Shown one piece after another: positions 1-11,800 of a stretch of DNA of 64,000 nt. The translations under genes were made by a program, and so were the position numbers. This stretch comes from Methanobacterium sp. BAmetb5 (GTDB lineage: Archaea > Methanobacteriota > Methanobacteria > Methanobacteriales > Methanobacteriaceae): the NCBI RefSeq assembly GCF_003491305.1, contig NZ_CP022706.1:334501-398500 (forward strand), read 5' to 3'. The notes beneath the pieces are model-generated. The model was given only the letters and a program-made list of their open reading frames with translations, did no database searches and was not told the origin of the DNA. Each line of letters begins with the position of its first letter. Within the stretch, counting starts at the first letter, position 1.

Positions 1-3000
1 TCTACTAAGATGTATAACCAGTAATTTTCTCCGAATCGTTTTGCTTTTAACCATTCATTAAGCGTTAACGTGATTTTACTTTCAATATCTTTGACAAATT
101 TAAAAGCTATAAATCTAATCTTGTTTTTATCCTTTGATTTGATATTAAAGCCGGAGCTTGATGGAGTCAATAAGGGTTCACGACCTTCCTTAATTTCATA
201 ATTTAAAATTATATTAATTTTCGAGTCATTAGTCGTGGGAATAGTTTTCGATTTAACATTAATAGTGGCAATAAACTTAGGTAAAGATATACTAAGGCTA
301 CTTTCTTGAACAATCTCTTGATTCAATTGTTTTAATGAAGATTCATATTCTTTTTTCTTTGTTTCTTTATTGTATATCGCTAAATCAACATCTTCACCAA
401 TATCTGATCTTATATAAAGTTCTGTTAAATCAGCATCTATTTCAGTTATTAATTGCTGGAGTGATTTTATTCCATACTTCTTCTTCACATTAGCTTGACG
501 CTCTCTTTCAACTTTGAGTTCTTTTAGATAGTTCTTAGCCAACCCAATAACCTGAATTTTGGGTGTTTTTCGATCTAATTGAACATTCAAAGGTGTTGGT
601 TCATCCACAGGTTCAAAATTCCATAATATTGATGGATCAATCTTTTTAATTTCGTGACCATCATCGTATATGGCAAACAATCTTTTACCTACAATTTCAT
701 CCTTACCATCCTTAACGGCACCTTCATAGAACCAAATATATCCATCATATTCTCCAGAAGGATCAAAAAAAGAACAACCTTTTAGCATTTTTTCATAAAA
801 TGATTTTTCAACCCATTCAATAAGACCCTCTAAAAGTGGATGTCCAAATGTAACTAGTTCAGTTCCATTATTAGCATTATCACGGTTAAAGGTTATACTT
901 GTGTAAGATTTTTCAATAATGCCAAAGTTCTTTTTAAATGAATTTTGATCATTATTTTTACGAATTTCAAGCGGTACTGTTCGTATTTGGATTGTACCAT
1001 CCTTTCTAATGTTATATCTGCCATTAGCTTTTATAAATGCCTTTTTAAAGAATTCTTCTAAATATTCTGGCACGAGACTTAATTCAGCATTCATCTCACT
1101 TAAATCAAAAATGGATTCATAATCAATATTATCTACTAAACCTTGATTTAATAATTCTTTTTTTAACCTTTCCCTGTATTCTCCATCAACTTCAAAGTCT
1201 AATTCATCTTGAATATCAACTACACTTCTTTCGCCTGAAACCGCTTCAGCGATTAAATTATAAAGATCTTTTCCTTGAAATACATCACCAATGACGTCAA
1301 ATACTTTATCAGAGCCTATCGATTTTTTTATTTCATTTAATTTATCTAGAATGGTTGCTAATACTGCACCTTCGCGGGTATTTTCAGCTACAAAATTAAA
1401 TATATTAACATCTTTTTCTTGTTTGTATCGATGAATCCTTCCCATTCTTTGTTCTAAACGGTTAGGGTTCCATGGAATGTCATAATTTATCATTAAATGA
1501 CAGAATTGGAGATTAATACCTTCACCTGCAGCTTCTGTGGCTACCATGACTTGAGTTTGATCTTGGAAAACCCTTTCAGCTTTAACCCGCTCATCCATAT
1601 TCATACCACCATGAATGGTATTTACTTCATACCCCCAAGAGCTAATTTTTTCAATCAAATAATCCAGAGTATCTTTAGCTTCAGTAAAAATCAGTATCTT
1701 TTCCTCACCTAGAGAATCCATTACTTCTCTCAGTTTAGAAAGTTTCGTTTCGTTTCGTTCACCCAAGATAGAATTTGCTAATATTATAAGATGGTCTAAC
1801 GTTTTTATTTCAGCTTTTAAGGCAGTGATAGTATCTACGGTGGTCTTTTTTTCCCATTCTGATTCCAATATCCAACGATCTTCTTCTGATTCATCTTCTA
1901 AATCCTTATCATCAATGGATTGATATTTTTTGAGTAATTTTGGGTTTTCAATGATTTCTTCAAAACTAGCTTTTTTCCTTTCCAAAGACTTCAATAGTGC
2001 ATATATACTCGAAGCCATTCTTCTTTGAAGAATTAAAAGTGCAAATGAAAAACCTACTCGCTTACCTCTCATTAAAGCTCGATTGAATTGCGTACGAACA
2101 TATCTTGATACATCTTCGTATAATTGAATTTCCTGTTCATTCAAATCGAATTTAACTGTTGTTGTATACCTTTTGGTAAAAATAGGTTTTTGATCAAAAT
2201 CTCTGAGATCTTCTTTTATTCTCCTAATAAAAAGAGGATTATCACCGTTCCGCCGAGCTTCATTGATCATTGCAGGATCTGCAAAAAAACCTGGTAAAAG
2301 TAGGTCAAGAAGTAGTCGGTAATTTTCTGGATCTCCTTGGTGAGGAGTTGCAGTAAGAAATAGCATGTGTTCAGTAGTTCTTGATAGAACTTCACCCAAA
2401 CGATATCTTTGTCGTTTGGAAATTTTTTTACCGTACATATATGCAGACATTTTATGGGCTTCATCAACCACTACCAAATCCCATTTTGTTCCACTTAACA
2501 TTGCACGTATATCTTTTTGTTTTGCAAAGTCAATCGAAGTAATATATTGATTTTCGACATCCCAAGCATTTTCTAAACTGTAACTATTGATATATGACCT
2601 ATTAACAGTTCTAAAAGATTCATTAAACTTATCTTTCATTTCCCTTTGCCATTGACTGGCTAAATGACCCGGAGATACGATTAAAATTTTTTTAGCTAAT
2701 CCTCTAAGTTTCAATTCCTTGATGATTAACCCGGCCATTATAGTTTTACCAGCACCAGGGTCATCTGCAATCATAAACCGCATTTTAGGTTGTTTCAACG
2801 CATGAAGATATACGGCGTCTAATTGAAAAGGAAGTGGATCAATTTTGGAAGTATTCATGGCCAAAAAAGTGTCAAACATTGAAGTATATCTGTATCTTTG
2901 TGCTTCTAATGATAGAAAGACTTCACTCGCTGGAGATGAAAAATCTATTACAAAATCATCTATAACTAGTTTTTTAAGATCCTCATCATCAAGCAAATTT

Positions 3001-3128
3001 TCAAAGAGCTGATTTGATTGGACTGTAGAACCAATAATAAGAGTATTTTCTCCTAATTTTTCAACTTTTTTAATCTCTATTTGTTCTGGCCAAAAAGGTC
3101 CTGATACCGTTATTCCTTCTTTTAACAT
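1..3128 (-). CDS. SNF2-family DEAD/DEAH helicase, second copy (3' end cut by window edge)
   Basis: Reading the minus strand from an ATG at 3128 gives an open frame of about 1042 codons to the window edge. It is a close paralogue of the helicase at 8871-12215. Visible are the Walker A stretch DDPGAGKTIMAG (about residue 125), a DEAH box followed by KMSAYMYGKK, and motif VI RMGRIHRYKQ; more than 40 residues around motifs V-VI are identical between the copies. Compared with that paralogue only some 30 C-terminal residues are missing. It starts 23 bases after the DUF499 gene, so it is probably the last cistron of the four-gene operon. The family remodels or translocates on duplex DNA using ATP. 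Its role in defence is inferred from the neighbours. Confidence 0.9.
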   Translation of the reverse strand, partial: MLKEGITVSGPFWPEQIEIKKVEKLGENTLIIGSTVQSNQLFENLLDDEDLKKLVIDDFVIDFSSPASEVFLSLEAQRYRYTSMFDTFLAMNTSKIDPLPFQLDAVYLHALKQPKMRFMIADDPGAGKTIMAGLIIKELKLRGLAKKILIVSPGHLASQWQREMKDKFNESFRTVNRSYINSYSLENAWDVENQYITSIDFAKQKDIRAMLSGTKWDLVVVDEAHKMSAYMYGKKISKRQRYRLGEVLSRTTEHMLFLTATPHQGDPENYRLLLDLLLPGFFADPAMINEARRNGDNPLFIRRIKEDLRDFDQKPIFTKRYTTTVKFDLNEQEIQLYEDVSRYVRTQFNRALMRGKRVGFSFALLILQRRMASSIYALLKSLERKKASFEEIIENPKLLKKYQSIDDKDLEDESEEDRWILESEWEKKTTVDTITALKAEIKTLDHLIILANSILGERNETKLSKLREVMDSLGEEKILIFTEAKDTLDYLIEKISSWGYEVNTIHGGMNMDERVKAERVFQDQTQVMVATEAAGEGINLQFCHLMINYDIPWNPNRLEQRMGRIHRYKQEKDVNIFNFVAENTREGAVLATILDKLNEIKKSIGSDKVFDVIGDVFQGKDLYNLIAEAVSGERSVVDIQDELDFEVDGEYRERLKKELLNQGLVDNIDYESIFDLSEMNAELSLVPEYLEEFFKKAFIKANGRYNIRKDGTIQIRTVPLEIRKNNDQNSFKKNFGIIEKSYTSITFNRDNANNGTELVTFGHPLLEGLIEWVEKSFYEKMLKGCSFFDPSGEYDGYIWFYEGAVKDGKDEIVGKRLFAIYDDGHEIKKIDPSILWNFEPVDEPTPLNVQLDRKTPKIQVIGLAKNYLKELKVERERQANVKKKYGIKSLQQLITEIDADLTELYIRSDIGEDVDLAIYNKETKKKEYESSLKQLNQEIVQESSLSISLPKFIATINVKSKTIPTTNDSKINIILNYEIKEGREPLLTPSSSGFNIKSKDKNKIRFIAFKFVKDIESKITLTLNEWLKAKRFGENYWLYILV

Positions 3129-3151
3129 CTTCTTACTCCCCTTTTAGAAGA

Positions 3152-6100
3152 TTATTTAGTTAATTCCACTGAAGGTGAAATATCTAATTGTTCTAATGTT
3201 TCTTTGATTTTATTTTCATAATCAGAAGCAGAAATTTCCCCATCTTTAACAATTATGTTGAATTTAGCTTTGGTGTCAACATCATCAAAAGGCCCTTTGA
3301 GGTAAGCAATCATTTTGATTATATCCGCTACTTTTTCCAAAGAAACTTCTAATTCAAGTTCAATTTCCGAAATTACGTCTTTTTTACATAATTCTGGAAT
3401 AACTATAATTTCATCTATGGTTAATTTGGGGATTAATTCATCCTTTTTCAAACATTTAGGCGTTCCTTCCTCTAAAATTCCCAAAAGGAAATAACCTCTT
3501 TTAATCCCTTGATTAATAGCTACTTTAACATTTTGGCGAATTTCATTAAAGTCCAGTTCTGGACTTTCTGAAACGATAGATTCCGTGATTTTTTTTGTTT
3601 CGAAAAAATCAGATGAATCCAAGTATAGATTCTTAATATCTTCGGGAGTTATTTCAAATGGAGGATGAAGTGGTTTTTCTTTACATAAATCAGGATTTAT
3701 AATGATTTCTGGATAGACTAAATCTACTAAACAATCTCTTTGGAATGAAATACATTTTATTTTTTCATCTTCTTTTATTCCTAAACCAAAGTCACCTTTT
3801 TTTACACCATCAATAATTGCAGATTGAACACTTTGACAAATTATATTTTTATCAACTGCAGGGTTTAATTTTGCATATAGTTGTAGGATTTTAGGAGTTT
3901 CAACGCAGTCATCAGATTTAAGAATATCATTCTTGATTTCTTCTGATGTTGGTGGTTCGAAAGCGAAATTAATGCAAATTTCGGCATCAATTAATAACTC
4001 TCCATGGACTAGTTCAGGTGAGCAAACTTTTTTATAGAATTTACAGTATGGTTTATCATCTTCGAAATCACCTAATCCAAATAAACCTTCTTTGACACCT
4101 TCACGAATGGATCTTTTAAAAACTTCTTCGGATGTTATCCGGATCTCACCAGGTGTTTTGTAGAAAGAGTCATGAATTTTAACAGTTTCAACATGTCTTT
4201 TCCCTTTCAGATATTTTTCACGAATAATAAGCGGAGATAACTTTTCAGTTAGTTCATCTTCATTTTTTAATCGTTTTTGAATGTCTATTTCAATGGAATG
4301 ATCCATCCCATAGGGATGACGACCAAGATCTATTTCTTTAAGTCCATCTAGAGATGGGAGGAAAATTAGCCTATATAAGTTGCGTATAAACTCTTTAGAA
4401 TCATTTTCTAATTCTCTAATCTTTTTGTTTACTTCATTTTTCTGATCTGGAGTAAGATCTAATAATTTATCTTCGATAACTAATTTCCATGCCAATTTGT
4501 CTTTAATCGCATTTCTCAATACCCCTCTTTCAGATTCTAAAGGACTTAAAAAAATTAGGGTGTTACGGTAAACTCGTGGACGATCTCCATAGTTTTCTAA
4601 GAAATCAATTAATAAGTCTTTATCATTTTCAATAACTAATTTCAAATTTTTAGTATCAGGGATATCCTTCGAGTTATAAGGCCATTTATAAACATCAAAG
4701 ACTTTTTTTCCTAAAATTTTATTCAAGAGGTTTTCTTCATCTTCCCGAATCATTTCATCGGTTATGCCTTCTTTTTTAATCTCTTTAACTCGGTTAAGAG
4801 TGATTTTGTTTAAAAATAAGTATCGATTGTCCTTTGAGTGCAAGTAAAGAAGGTTATCTTCAAGTCTATTGATGGCTACTTCTATGATGTTGCTGGGGAT
4901 ATCAACATCAATACATGAAAGTTGAATTTCTTTAATTGATGCACCATTTTTCCCACTTAAACCGGTTGGGAATGAATATAAAAACATAGTAGTTGAAACT
5001 TTGGTGCCTATATTGTAAGGCAAATACGCCGAACCAAGTGTAACATCGACTTCTTTAGACCCAGAGGTGGGTAATGTTATATCTGAAGCTATTATGGCAT
5101 CATATTCATGCCCAGCATATTTTAATAGTTCTCTTTTAATGGTTTCATCATTAAGATCGAAATCTGATAAATGAATTAGTGAATTTTTAGAATTTCGTAA
5201 GGAATTGACGATTAATGAAAGGAACCTTAATACTCCTCTAGTGCGTTGAAATTCTGGGAAGGACCCCCATCTAGTGTACAGAATGTCAATTACTTCTGGT
5301 TGGAACGGGTAACTTTGGATGAACTTCTTTTTATATTCTGATTTGTCTATTTTTTTAGGTAGAATATTTTCCTGGTCTGCATAATCAATGAATTCATCAA
5401 CAATGTTTTCAGCTTCTTCTTCATCCACAGAACTAAATAACCTTCTTCTAATGACGGGATATATTTCTTCATCCTGTACTGGAGTATATATCATCTCTAC
5501 TCTACCCACTACCTTCTGAATTTTAATGGATAGATTGTGATAAAGGGCTTCTGCTTCTGAATCAAAATGTTCAGTTTCACTAGATGGCAAGGTGAGAATC
5601 ATCATCGAATTTTCAACAGTGCTAATGGCAGCGGTAAGTTCCTGGATGAAGGCAAGTAATTGTGAAGCTAAATTAGATCTTCCCACTTCTATTCCTGATG
5701 CTTTAGTGGCATATTCCAATAATTCATCTATTAAAATCATTACTGGTTGTTTGGAAACTAATAAATCTCGTATTTTATCTTTCCCCGGAGAGGTAGGTCC
5801 TTTTAATTTATCTATTTTTCCAGTTAGTTGCCTTTCCATTTCCTCCCAAATATTAACATCTTTAGGATCTAATGCAGTACCATCAATAACAACAACATTA
5901 GCACCCATTTCACGGGCTTTATGGTATAATGCTATCAAGGTGTGTGTTTTACCTCCACCAAAAGGAGTTTGAAGCTGTATTATAGGGTCTCCACCTTCCC
6001 CATTGAGTCTCATCTTAGCAACATCGAGAATATTATTCAAACCCTGAGTGAGATAAGTTTTTTTAAAGAACAGATTAGGATCTTTGTATTCCTCCGGACC

Positions 6101-6214
6101 CTCCCCCTTAAAAACATACCACAAATCAGCTGCAAATACATCCATTCTTAGTTTTTTCTCAAATATATCCTTATGTGGTTTGGCAACCATTGAAAAAGGT
6201 TTCATTTCTCTCAT
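3152..6214 (-). CDS. DUF499-family P-loop ATPase
   Basis: 1020 residues. The N-terminus matches the DUF499 ATPases: Walker A is PFGGGKTH at 84-91, and Walker B is near 155-165 (MILIDELLEYA). The C-terminal third contains three similar modules of about 100 residues, centred near residues 705, 811 and 911. Each has a G-x-FxLG turn, an acidic stretch, a Cys, then a hydrophobic strand ending in PELC, DAEIC or PDLC. DUF499 ATPases occur in defence loci beside DUF1156 methylases and SNF2 helicases. The start is 5 bases after the methylase stop, so translation is probably coupled. The exact role is unknown; a motor or loading ATPase for the methylase or helicase is an inference. Confidence 0.88.
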   Translation of the reverse strand: MREMKPFSMVAKPHKDIFEKKLRMDVFAADLWYVFKGEGPEEYKDPNLFFKKTYLTQGLNNILDVAKMRLNGEGGDPIIQLQTPFGGGKTHTLIALYHKAREMGANVVVIDGTALDPKDVNIWEEMERQLTGKIDKLKGPTSPGKDKIRDLLVSKQPVMILIDELLEYATKASGIEVGRSNLASQLLAFIQELTAAISTVENSMMILTLPSSETEHFDSEAEALYHNLSIKIQKVVGRVEMIYTPVQDEEIYPVIRRRLFSSVDEEEAENIVDEFIDYADQENILPKKIDKSEYKKKFIQSYPFQPEVIDILYTRWGSFPEFQRTRGVLRFLSLIVNSLRNSKNSLIHLSDFDLNDETIKRELLKYAGHEYDAIIASDITLPTSGSKEVDVTLGSAYLPYNIGTKVSTTMFLYSFPTGLSGKNGASIKEIQLSCIDVDIPSNIIEVAINRLEDNLLYLHSKDNRYLFLNKITLNRVKEIKKEGITDEMIREDEENLLNKILGKKVFDVYKWPYNSKDIPDTKNLKLVIENDKDLLIDFLENYGDRPRVYRNTLIFLSPLESERGVLRNAIKDKLAWKLVIEDKLLDLTPDQKNEVNKKIRELENDSKEFIRNLYRLIFLPSLDGLKEIDLGRHPYGMDHSIEIDIQKRLKNEDELTEKLSPLIIREKYLKGKRHVETVKIHDSFYKTPGEIRITSEEVFKRSIREGVKEGLFGLGDFEDDKPYCKFYKKVCSPELVHGELLIDAEICINFAFEPPTSEEIKNDILKSDDCVETPKILQLYAKLNPAVDKNIICQSVQSAIIDGVKKGDFGLGIKEDEKIKCISFQRDCLVDLVYPEIIINPDLCKEKPLHPPFEITPEDIKNLYLDSSDFFETKKITESIVSESPELDFNEIRQNVKVAINQGIKRGYFLLGILEEGTPKCLKKDELIPKLTIDEIIVIPELCKKDVISEIELELEVSLEKVADIIKMIAYLKGPFDDVDTKAKFNIIVKDGEISASDYENKIKETLEQLDISPSVELTK

Positions 6215-6219
6215 CTCAC

Positions 6220-8871
6220 TTAAAGTAACTTACTTTGACCCTCATCACTCATATTCTTCATGATGATGTCTTTACTTGCTAGGAAACTCTGAATTAATAT
6301 TTTTTCAGAACTCACATCAAGCAAAGTTTCAGAAATAGCTTGAGCCACCCTAAAGAAAGCATCGTTATTAATCCAACCTGTTTTTTCTAAAATATTTTTC
6401 ACTTCTGTTTTTTTTTGTTTATTCCATAAGATAGAAACTGAATGAAGTGTATCAATTAATTCTACAGGATCTTCAAGATCTTTTACTTTCCTTTTTTCTG
6501 GTCCTAATACATTAATAAACTGACCATTTTTTAATATAAAACCCTTGTTCCATTCTTCAGATAAATCAATACCAGCACTTTGAGCTAATTTACGAGCTTC
6601 ATCAAAGGGAACGCTTGAGTCCTGATAATTCCATCGCCATAATAAATAAAATTTAGTTAATGGCGATAATTCTCCTGCTAAACCTTCATGAAGGATCTGA
6701 GTCATTGCATAATTTGTTACAACATCTCTCACAAAACTTAGGAGTTTATCAGCTCTGATTTCATTACCTTCAAAGTCCATTATTTTTTCATATTTCCCAA
6801 AAATTTCAATTGCTGAACCTATAGCAGCTATAAAGAAATCAGAACCCGAGATTTTTTCATCCCATAATTTGTTTAACTTTTTAGGCACATAATCTTTGAT
6901 TTCTGCTTTAACATCATTATACCATCCAATTCTATCTTTCTCAAATTTACGTGCCACAATATATATGGAGGATGCTAATGCAGCAGAGCTTTTTGATCTG
7001 GTTCTTGCTTTCCTTTCTGTTGAAAGGGGCCATGATGCAGTAACTGTCAGTCCTGAATCCAACAATGCATTAATCACTGTTTCCCAACCTTCAGTAGTTT
7101 TATGGGCATAAACAATAGTAGCAATACCTCCTTCTTTTAAAACGCGATAAATCTCGATGAAGGATTTATTTAACATTTTTTCAAAAAATATTTTTGATTC
7201 TTCCCATGATTTTTCATATGTATAAGCCACAACTTCTTTTGATTTAGGACTTAAAGGAGTAGTAAACAATTCTGGATAGATGTTTCCAATTGATCTTTTG
7301 AGCCATACATAGAAAAAATCGGCTAATAAGGAATATGGGATATTGTCATAGTAAGGCGGATCAGTGAAAATTGCATCAAAATAATTATCAGGATAAGGTA
7401 ATGATGTGGATGAACCCTGTGTAACTTTTGAGGGAATATAGCTGGTTTTTGAACAATGTTCTATGGTTTTTGATATCCAATTAACTGCCGAATTCCAATC
7501 ACCTGTAGCTTCACTCCATGGACATAACTCAAAATAATCCCAGACAATAGAAAGAGCTTGCCTTGTTAGAGTATTTCCAATAAATTCTCCATTTGGGACC
7601 CATCTTGATAGTGTGGAATTATAATCTGCTAATCTATCAACGGCTAAAGCTAAATAAGTAGATATTGCTTTAGCGTAATTTTCTTCATATCCTTGTTCTA
7701 TCATTAATCTATAAGCTTTAAAAACCAGATCTGAAAAACGAATAAGCATTAACTTTTGTCTTGGATTAAAAATTGAATCCCAAGTATCATAACCATAATT
7801 TCCTACTGTAAAACCCCTTTCTGCACCTCTGCCTTTACCTTTAGGAATCTTCTTGTTAATGAAATAATTATCTTCAATTTCATTTAATTCTTTATTTATA
7901 TTTTGAAGAATTATATTGTCTTTTTCATCTCCTATTCGATAATATTTTCCTTTTTTTCCTTTATCAGAATTTTTTAAAACAACAGCAACGATTCTTTCAT
8001 CATATTTATGATTTTTAAAAAGATTCCGAGTATCCTTACTTTCAATTATGGAACCACATTTTAAACACTCTATAGAAGCCTTTTTAACTGTTCCATTTGA
8101 AGGATTGAAGTTTGTAGGTATTTCATCATTCTGACCAACGATTTTAAACTCTAGTTTATTATTATGGAATAATGGCATTAATGCAATTTTTTTGTTTTTC
8201 TTCTTAGAAAGCCAAAAATCTCTGACAATAGGAATTTCTAATCCACAACTTGGATTTTGACATTTCAGAGTCCTAACCCATTTATAACCTACAGGCAGCG
8301 CATTATTTTTTTCTATTGGATACTTTTCTTTTAATTCATTTTTTGCAGTATTTAATAACCACAAAGCCCATTTTTGAAAATCTTGAATAAGAGGATTTGA
8401 TTTTTCAGCATACGTTTCAATTTGATGCCCATATTTCTGAGGATATTCTAAAGTACATTTCTCAATTAAAACAGCAACGGGATTATAATCATTTGCATAA
8501 CATTCACAACCTAAACGAAGAGCTTCTAAGGGGATAGAACCCCCTCCTGAAAATGGATCTAAAATTTTTACAGGGGAATTATCGTTTGCACTTAAAATAT
8601 CCTTTTTAGCCTTATTTAATAAATTTTTGTTATCAGAATTTGACCATCTAGATAATTCTATAATAAAATTTCGTGTTTTCTCTCTTTCTTGATTATTAGG
8701 AGGATTAGGAATTAGAGCAGCATAATTTGTTGCACGAGAACTAGCAAGAGGTCTTCTTGCCCACCAAATATGAAGAGTAGAAATATGGCCATGTCGAACG
8801 TTTTTTTCACTTGAAGACTCCTCACTAACCTCCTTTACAGGAAAACTATCCTCAATAAACCTTCTATCCAT
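6220..8871 (-). CDS. DUF1156 adenine-specific DNA methyltransferase
   Basis: 883 residues. The N-terminus has the DUF1156 signature, with HISTLHIWWARRPLASSRAT near residues 29-48. SAM-binding motif I is LDPFSGGGS near residue 100, and the amino-methylase catalytic motif is TDPPYYD near residue 505. A Zn-ribbon insert is visible between them (CQNPSCG and CLKCG). The family is predicted to methylate the exocyclic amine of adenine. The ATG overlaps the stop of the upstream helicase (TAATG), showing tight operon structure. In a defence operon it would mark self DNA, or be the target-recognition part of a modification-based immunity system; this is inferred. No separate specificity subunit is visible. 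Confidence 0.9.
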   Translation of the reverse strand: MDRRFIEDSFPVKEVSEESSSEKNVRHGHISTLHIWWARRPLASSRATNYAALIPNPPNNQEREKTRNFIIELSRWSNSDNKNLLNKAKKDILSANDNSPVKILDPFSGGGSIPLEALRLGCECYANDYNPVAVLIEKCTLEYPQKYGHQIETYAEKSNPLIQDFQKWALWLLNTAKNELKEKYPIEKNNALPVGYKWVRTLKCQNPSCGLEIPIVRDFWLSKKKNKKIALMPLFHNNKLEFKIVGQNDEIPTNFNPSNGTVKKASIECLKCGSIIESKDTRNLFKNHKYDERIVAVVLKNSDKGKKGKYYRIGDEKDNIILQNINKELNEIEDNYFINKKIPKGKGRGAERGFTVGNYGYDTWDSIFNPRQKLMLIRFSDLVFKAYRLMIEQGYEENYAKAISTYLALAVDRLADYNSTLSRWVPNGEFIGNTLTRQALSIVWDYFELCPWSEATGDWNSAVNWISKTIEHCSKTSYIPSKVTQGSSTSLPYPDNYFDAIFTDPPYYDNIPYSLLADFFYVWLKRSIGNIYPELFTTPLSPKSKEVVAYTYEKSWEESKIFFEKMLNKSFIEIYRVLKEGGIATIVYAHKTTEGWETVINALLDSGLTVTASWPLSTERKARTRSKSSAALASSIYIVARKFEKDRIGWYNDVKAEIKDYVPKKLNKLWDEKISGSDFFIAAIGSAIEIFGKYEKIMDFEGNEIRADKLLSFVRDVVTNYAMTQILHEGLAGELSPLTKFYLLWRWNYQDSSVPFDEARKLAQSAGIDLSEEWNKGFILKNGQFINVLGPEKRKVKDLEDPVELIDTLHSVSILWNKQKKTEVKNILEKTGWINNDAFFRVAQAISETLLDVSSEKILIQSFLASKDIIMKNMSDEGQSKLL

Positions 8872-11800
8872 TAGTCCACCTTCTCGTAGACCTTTTCACC
8901 CTTCTTCCACTCATCAGGATACACAACCAAACTTACATCAAACTGTTTCTCGGCTTTTAGATTAAAAACAGGGTCCTGGATTACATATAGCGTAGGGGTT
9001 GTTGTTGCATTTGCTACAACATACAACCAATAATTCTCTCGGAATCGTTTGGCTTTGAACCATTCATTGAGGGTTAACTTCACAAGCCCTTCTTCACTAC
9101 GAGCTTTAACTTCAATATACCTCAATTCACCTTCTTCACTACGTGAACGAATATCAAAACCTAAATTTAACTTAGAAACATCTTCAGGAATTCTACCTTG
9201 CTCTTTTTCAAATTCCATAGTGACATCCATTCCAATCAGTTCAACATTAAATTCAGCTTCTAATTTTTCCTTGGTACTAATTCCTTCTAAATTATCCCAA
9301 TCTTCATCTTGAATGACTTTAATGGCTCCAATAAATTTAGGCATGGACATACTAACGCTTTCTTCTTTGATAATGTCTTCTTTCAGCTTATTTAGGGCTA
9401 TTTCATAGTTCTTCTTCTTTTCTTCTTTGTTGTGGATGGCTAAATCAACATTTTCACCCATACTTTGCCTAAAGTATAATGAGGTCAGATCAGCATCTAA
9501 CTCGCTAATGAAGAATTCAAGAGATTTAATACCATATTTACGTCTTATTCCAGATTGACGTTTTCTTTCTGCTTTCAGATTATTTGAATATTCTTCAATG
9601 ATTTTTATGGCATGACTCTGGGCTTTTGTTTTATCAAAATTGTGTTTGAAAGGTTTTGAATCATCAATTGGTTCTAAATCCCATATTATGGATGGGTTAA
9701 TATCTTCGAGTTTTTCCCCACTTTCGTATAGGGCAAAAAGCTTTTTACCTACTGTTTCTCCTTTTCCATCATTTACTGTTCCTTCAAAGAACCAAAATAA
9801 TCCTTCAAATTTATTATTAGGGTCACGGAAGACACATCCTCTTTGTAAAGTGTTAGAATAATTCAGTTCTACCCATTTTAACACTGCTTCAAGGAGTGGA
9901 TGTCCAAATGACAAAAAGTCGTAATCTGAATTTTCAGAAGCAAAATTCTTATCAAATGTTAATCTAGGATATGATTTATTCAGCCGACCAAATGATTTCT
10001 TGAAATCAGTGTTATCTGCAGCTCTTCTAATATCCGCAGGTAGGGAAGCTATGTTTAATGTACCATTTTTTCGTGTTGTGAATTTTCCACCAACTTTTTT
10101 AAATGCCTTTTTGAAAAATTCTTCCAAATATTCAGGTACTAAACGGGATTCTTGAGTTAATTCTTCTAATTCTTTAATTGATTTATAATCAATTGAATCA
10201 ACTAAACCTTCATCAACTAATTCCTTGATTAAGGTATTTTTGTAATCTTCATCTAATGGAATGTCAATATCTTTTTCTATGTCATCAACACTTCTTTTGC
10301 CGGATACTGCATCACTAACCATTTGATATAGGTCTTTACCTTGGAAAACATCACCAATTACATCAAAAACTTTATCGGTACCAATGGAATTTCTAATCTC
10401 TTCTAGTTTTTCTAGTATTCTAGCCAGAACTTTACCTTCTCGAGTATTTTTAGCAACTAAATTGAAAATATTGACATCTTCTTTTTGTTTATATCTGTGA
10501 ATACGTCCCATTCGTTGTTCTAAACGATTAGGGTTCCATGGAATATCATAGTTAATCATTAAATGACAGAATTGTAGGTTAATACCCTCACCAGCGGCTT
10601 CCGTTGCCACCATAACTTGAGTTTTCTCTTTGAAAACTTTTTCTGCTTCAATTCGTTGGTACATATTCATTTCGCCGTGGATGGTGTTAACTGAATAACC
10701 CCATGAGGTAATTGTATCAATTAGGTAGTCAACTGTGTCTTTAGATTCACTGAAAATGAGTATTTTTTCATCACCTAAGGATTCCATGACAGATTTTAGT
10801 TTTTCAATTTTGGTTTCATTACCTGAAACGAGAATGGTTTCAGACATTTCAATTAATTCACTGAGGGTTTTGATCTCTTCAGATAATTCTTCCAAATTCA
10901 AAGATAACGTAGCTAGTTCCCATTTTTGCTCTTCTTTCCAACGAATATCCTCTGATTCATCTTCCCTTCTATTGAATCTTGTTGATGTGTATTGATTTAG
11001 CAAATCTGGATTTTCTAATATGTATTCAAATTTTTCTTTTTTGCGCTTAAGAGATTTTTGCAAAGCATATATGCTTGATGCCATTCTTCGTTGTAATAAT
11101 AAAAGTGCAAAAACAAAACTTCTCCTCTCTTGATCAATAGCTTTGTTAAACTGATACATTACATATTTAGATAATTTTTCATAAAGTTCCATTTCCTCAT
11201 CAGAAAGGTTAAAGGAAACAGTTTGAGTAGATCTTTTAGTAAAAATTGGTTTACCCTCAAAATCCCGGAGGTCTTCCTTAATTCTTCTTAAAAATAATGG
11301 ATTTTCACCCTTTTTCCGAGCCTCAGTTAACATTTTCTGGTCTGCAAAGAAACCGGGGGCTAACAAATCAAGCAGTAAACGGTAATTCTCAGGGTCACCT
11401 TTATGAGGAGTGGCTGTAAGGAATAATAAATTTTCAGCAGTACGAGAAAAAACTTCCCCTAGTTTGTAACCCTTTCTCTTAGTGATCTTTTTCCCATATC
11501 GATAAGCTGCCATTTTATGGGCTTCATCAACTACAACTAAATCCCAATGGACTGGGTTTAAGGATTCAATAATATCATCTTGTTTTGCAAAATCAATGGA
11601 AGTAATTAGTTGATTTTCCACTTCCCATGCATTTTCTGATTGGAATAAATTTATGAAGGTTCGGTCAACTAAGGTAAAATTTTCCTGGAATTTATCCTTC
11701 AATTCTCTTTGCCATTGATATTTCAAATGACCTGGAGATACAATCAAAATACGTCTAGCTAAACCTCTAAGTTTCAGCTCCTTGATAATCAACCCCGCCA

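Noticed and set aside
3152..8871. BREX or Pgl system
   Set aside because: A large ATPase and a methylase are present, but no PglZ-like phosphatase, BrxA/BrxB or Lon-like gene is visible in the window.
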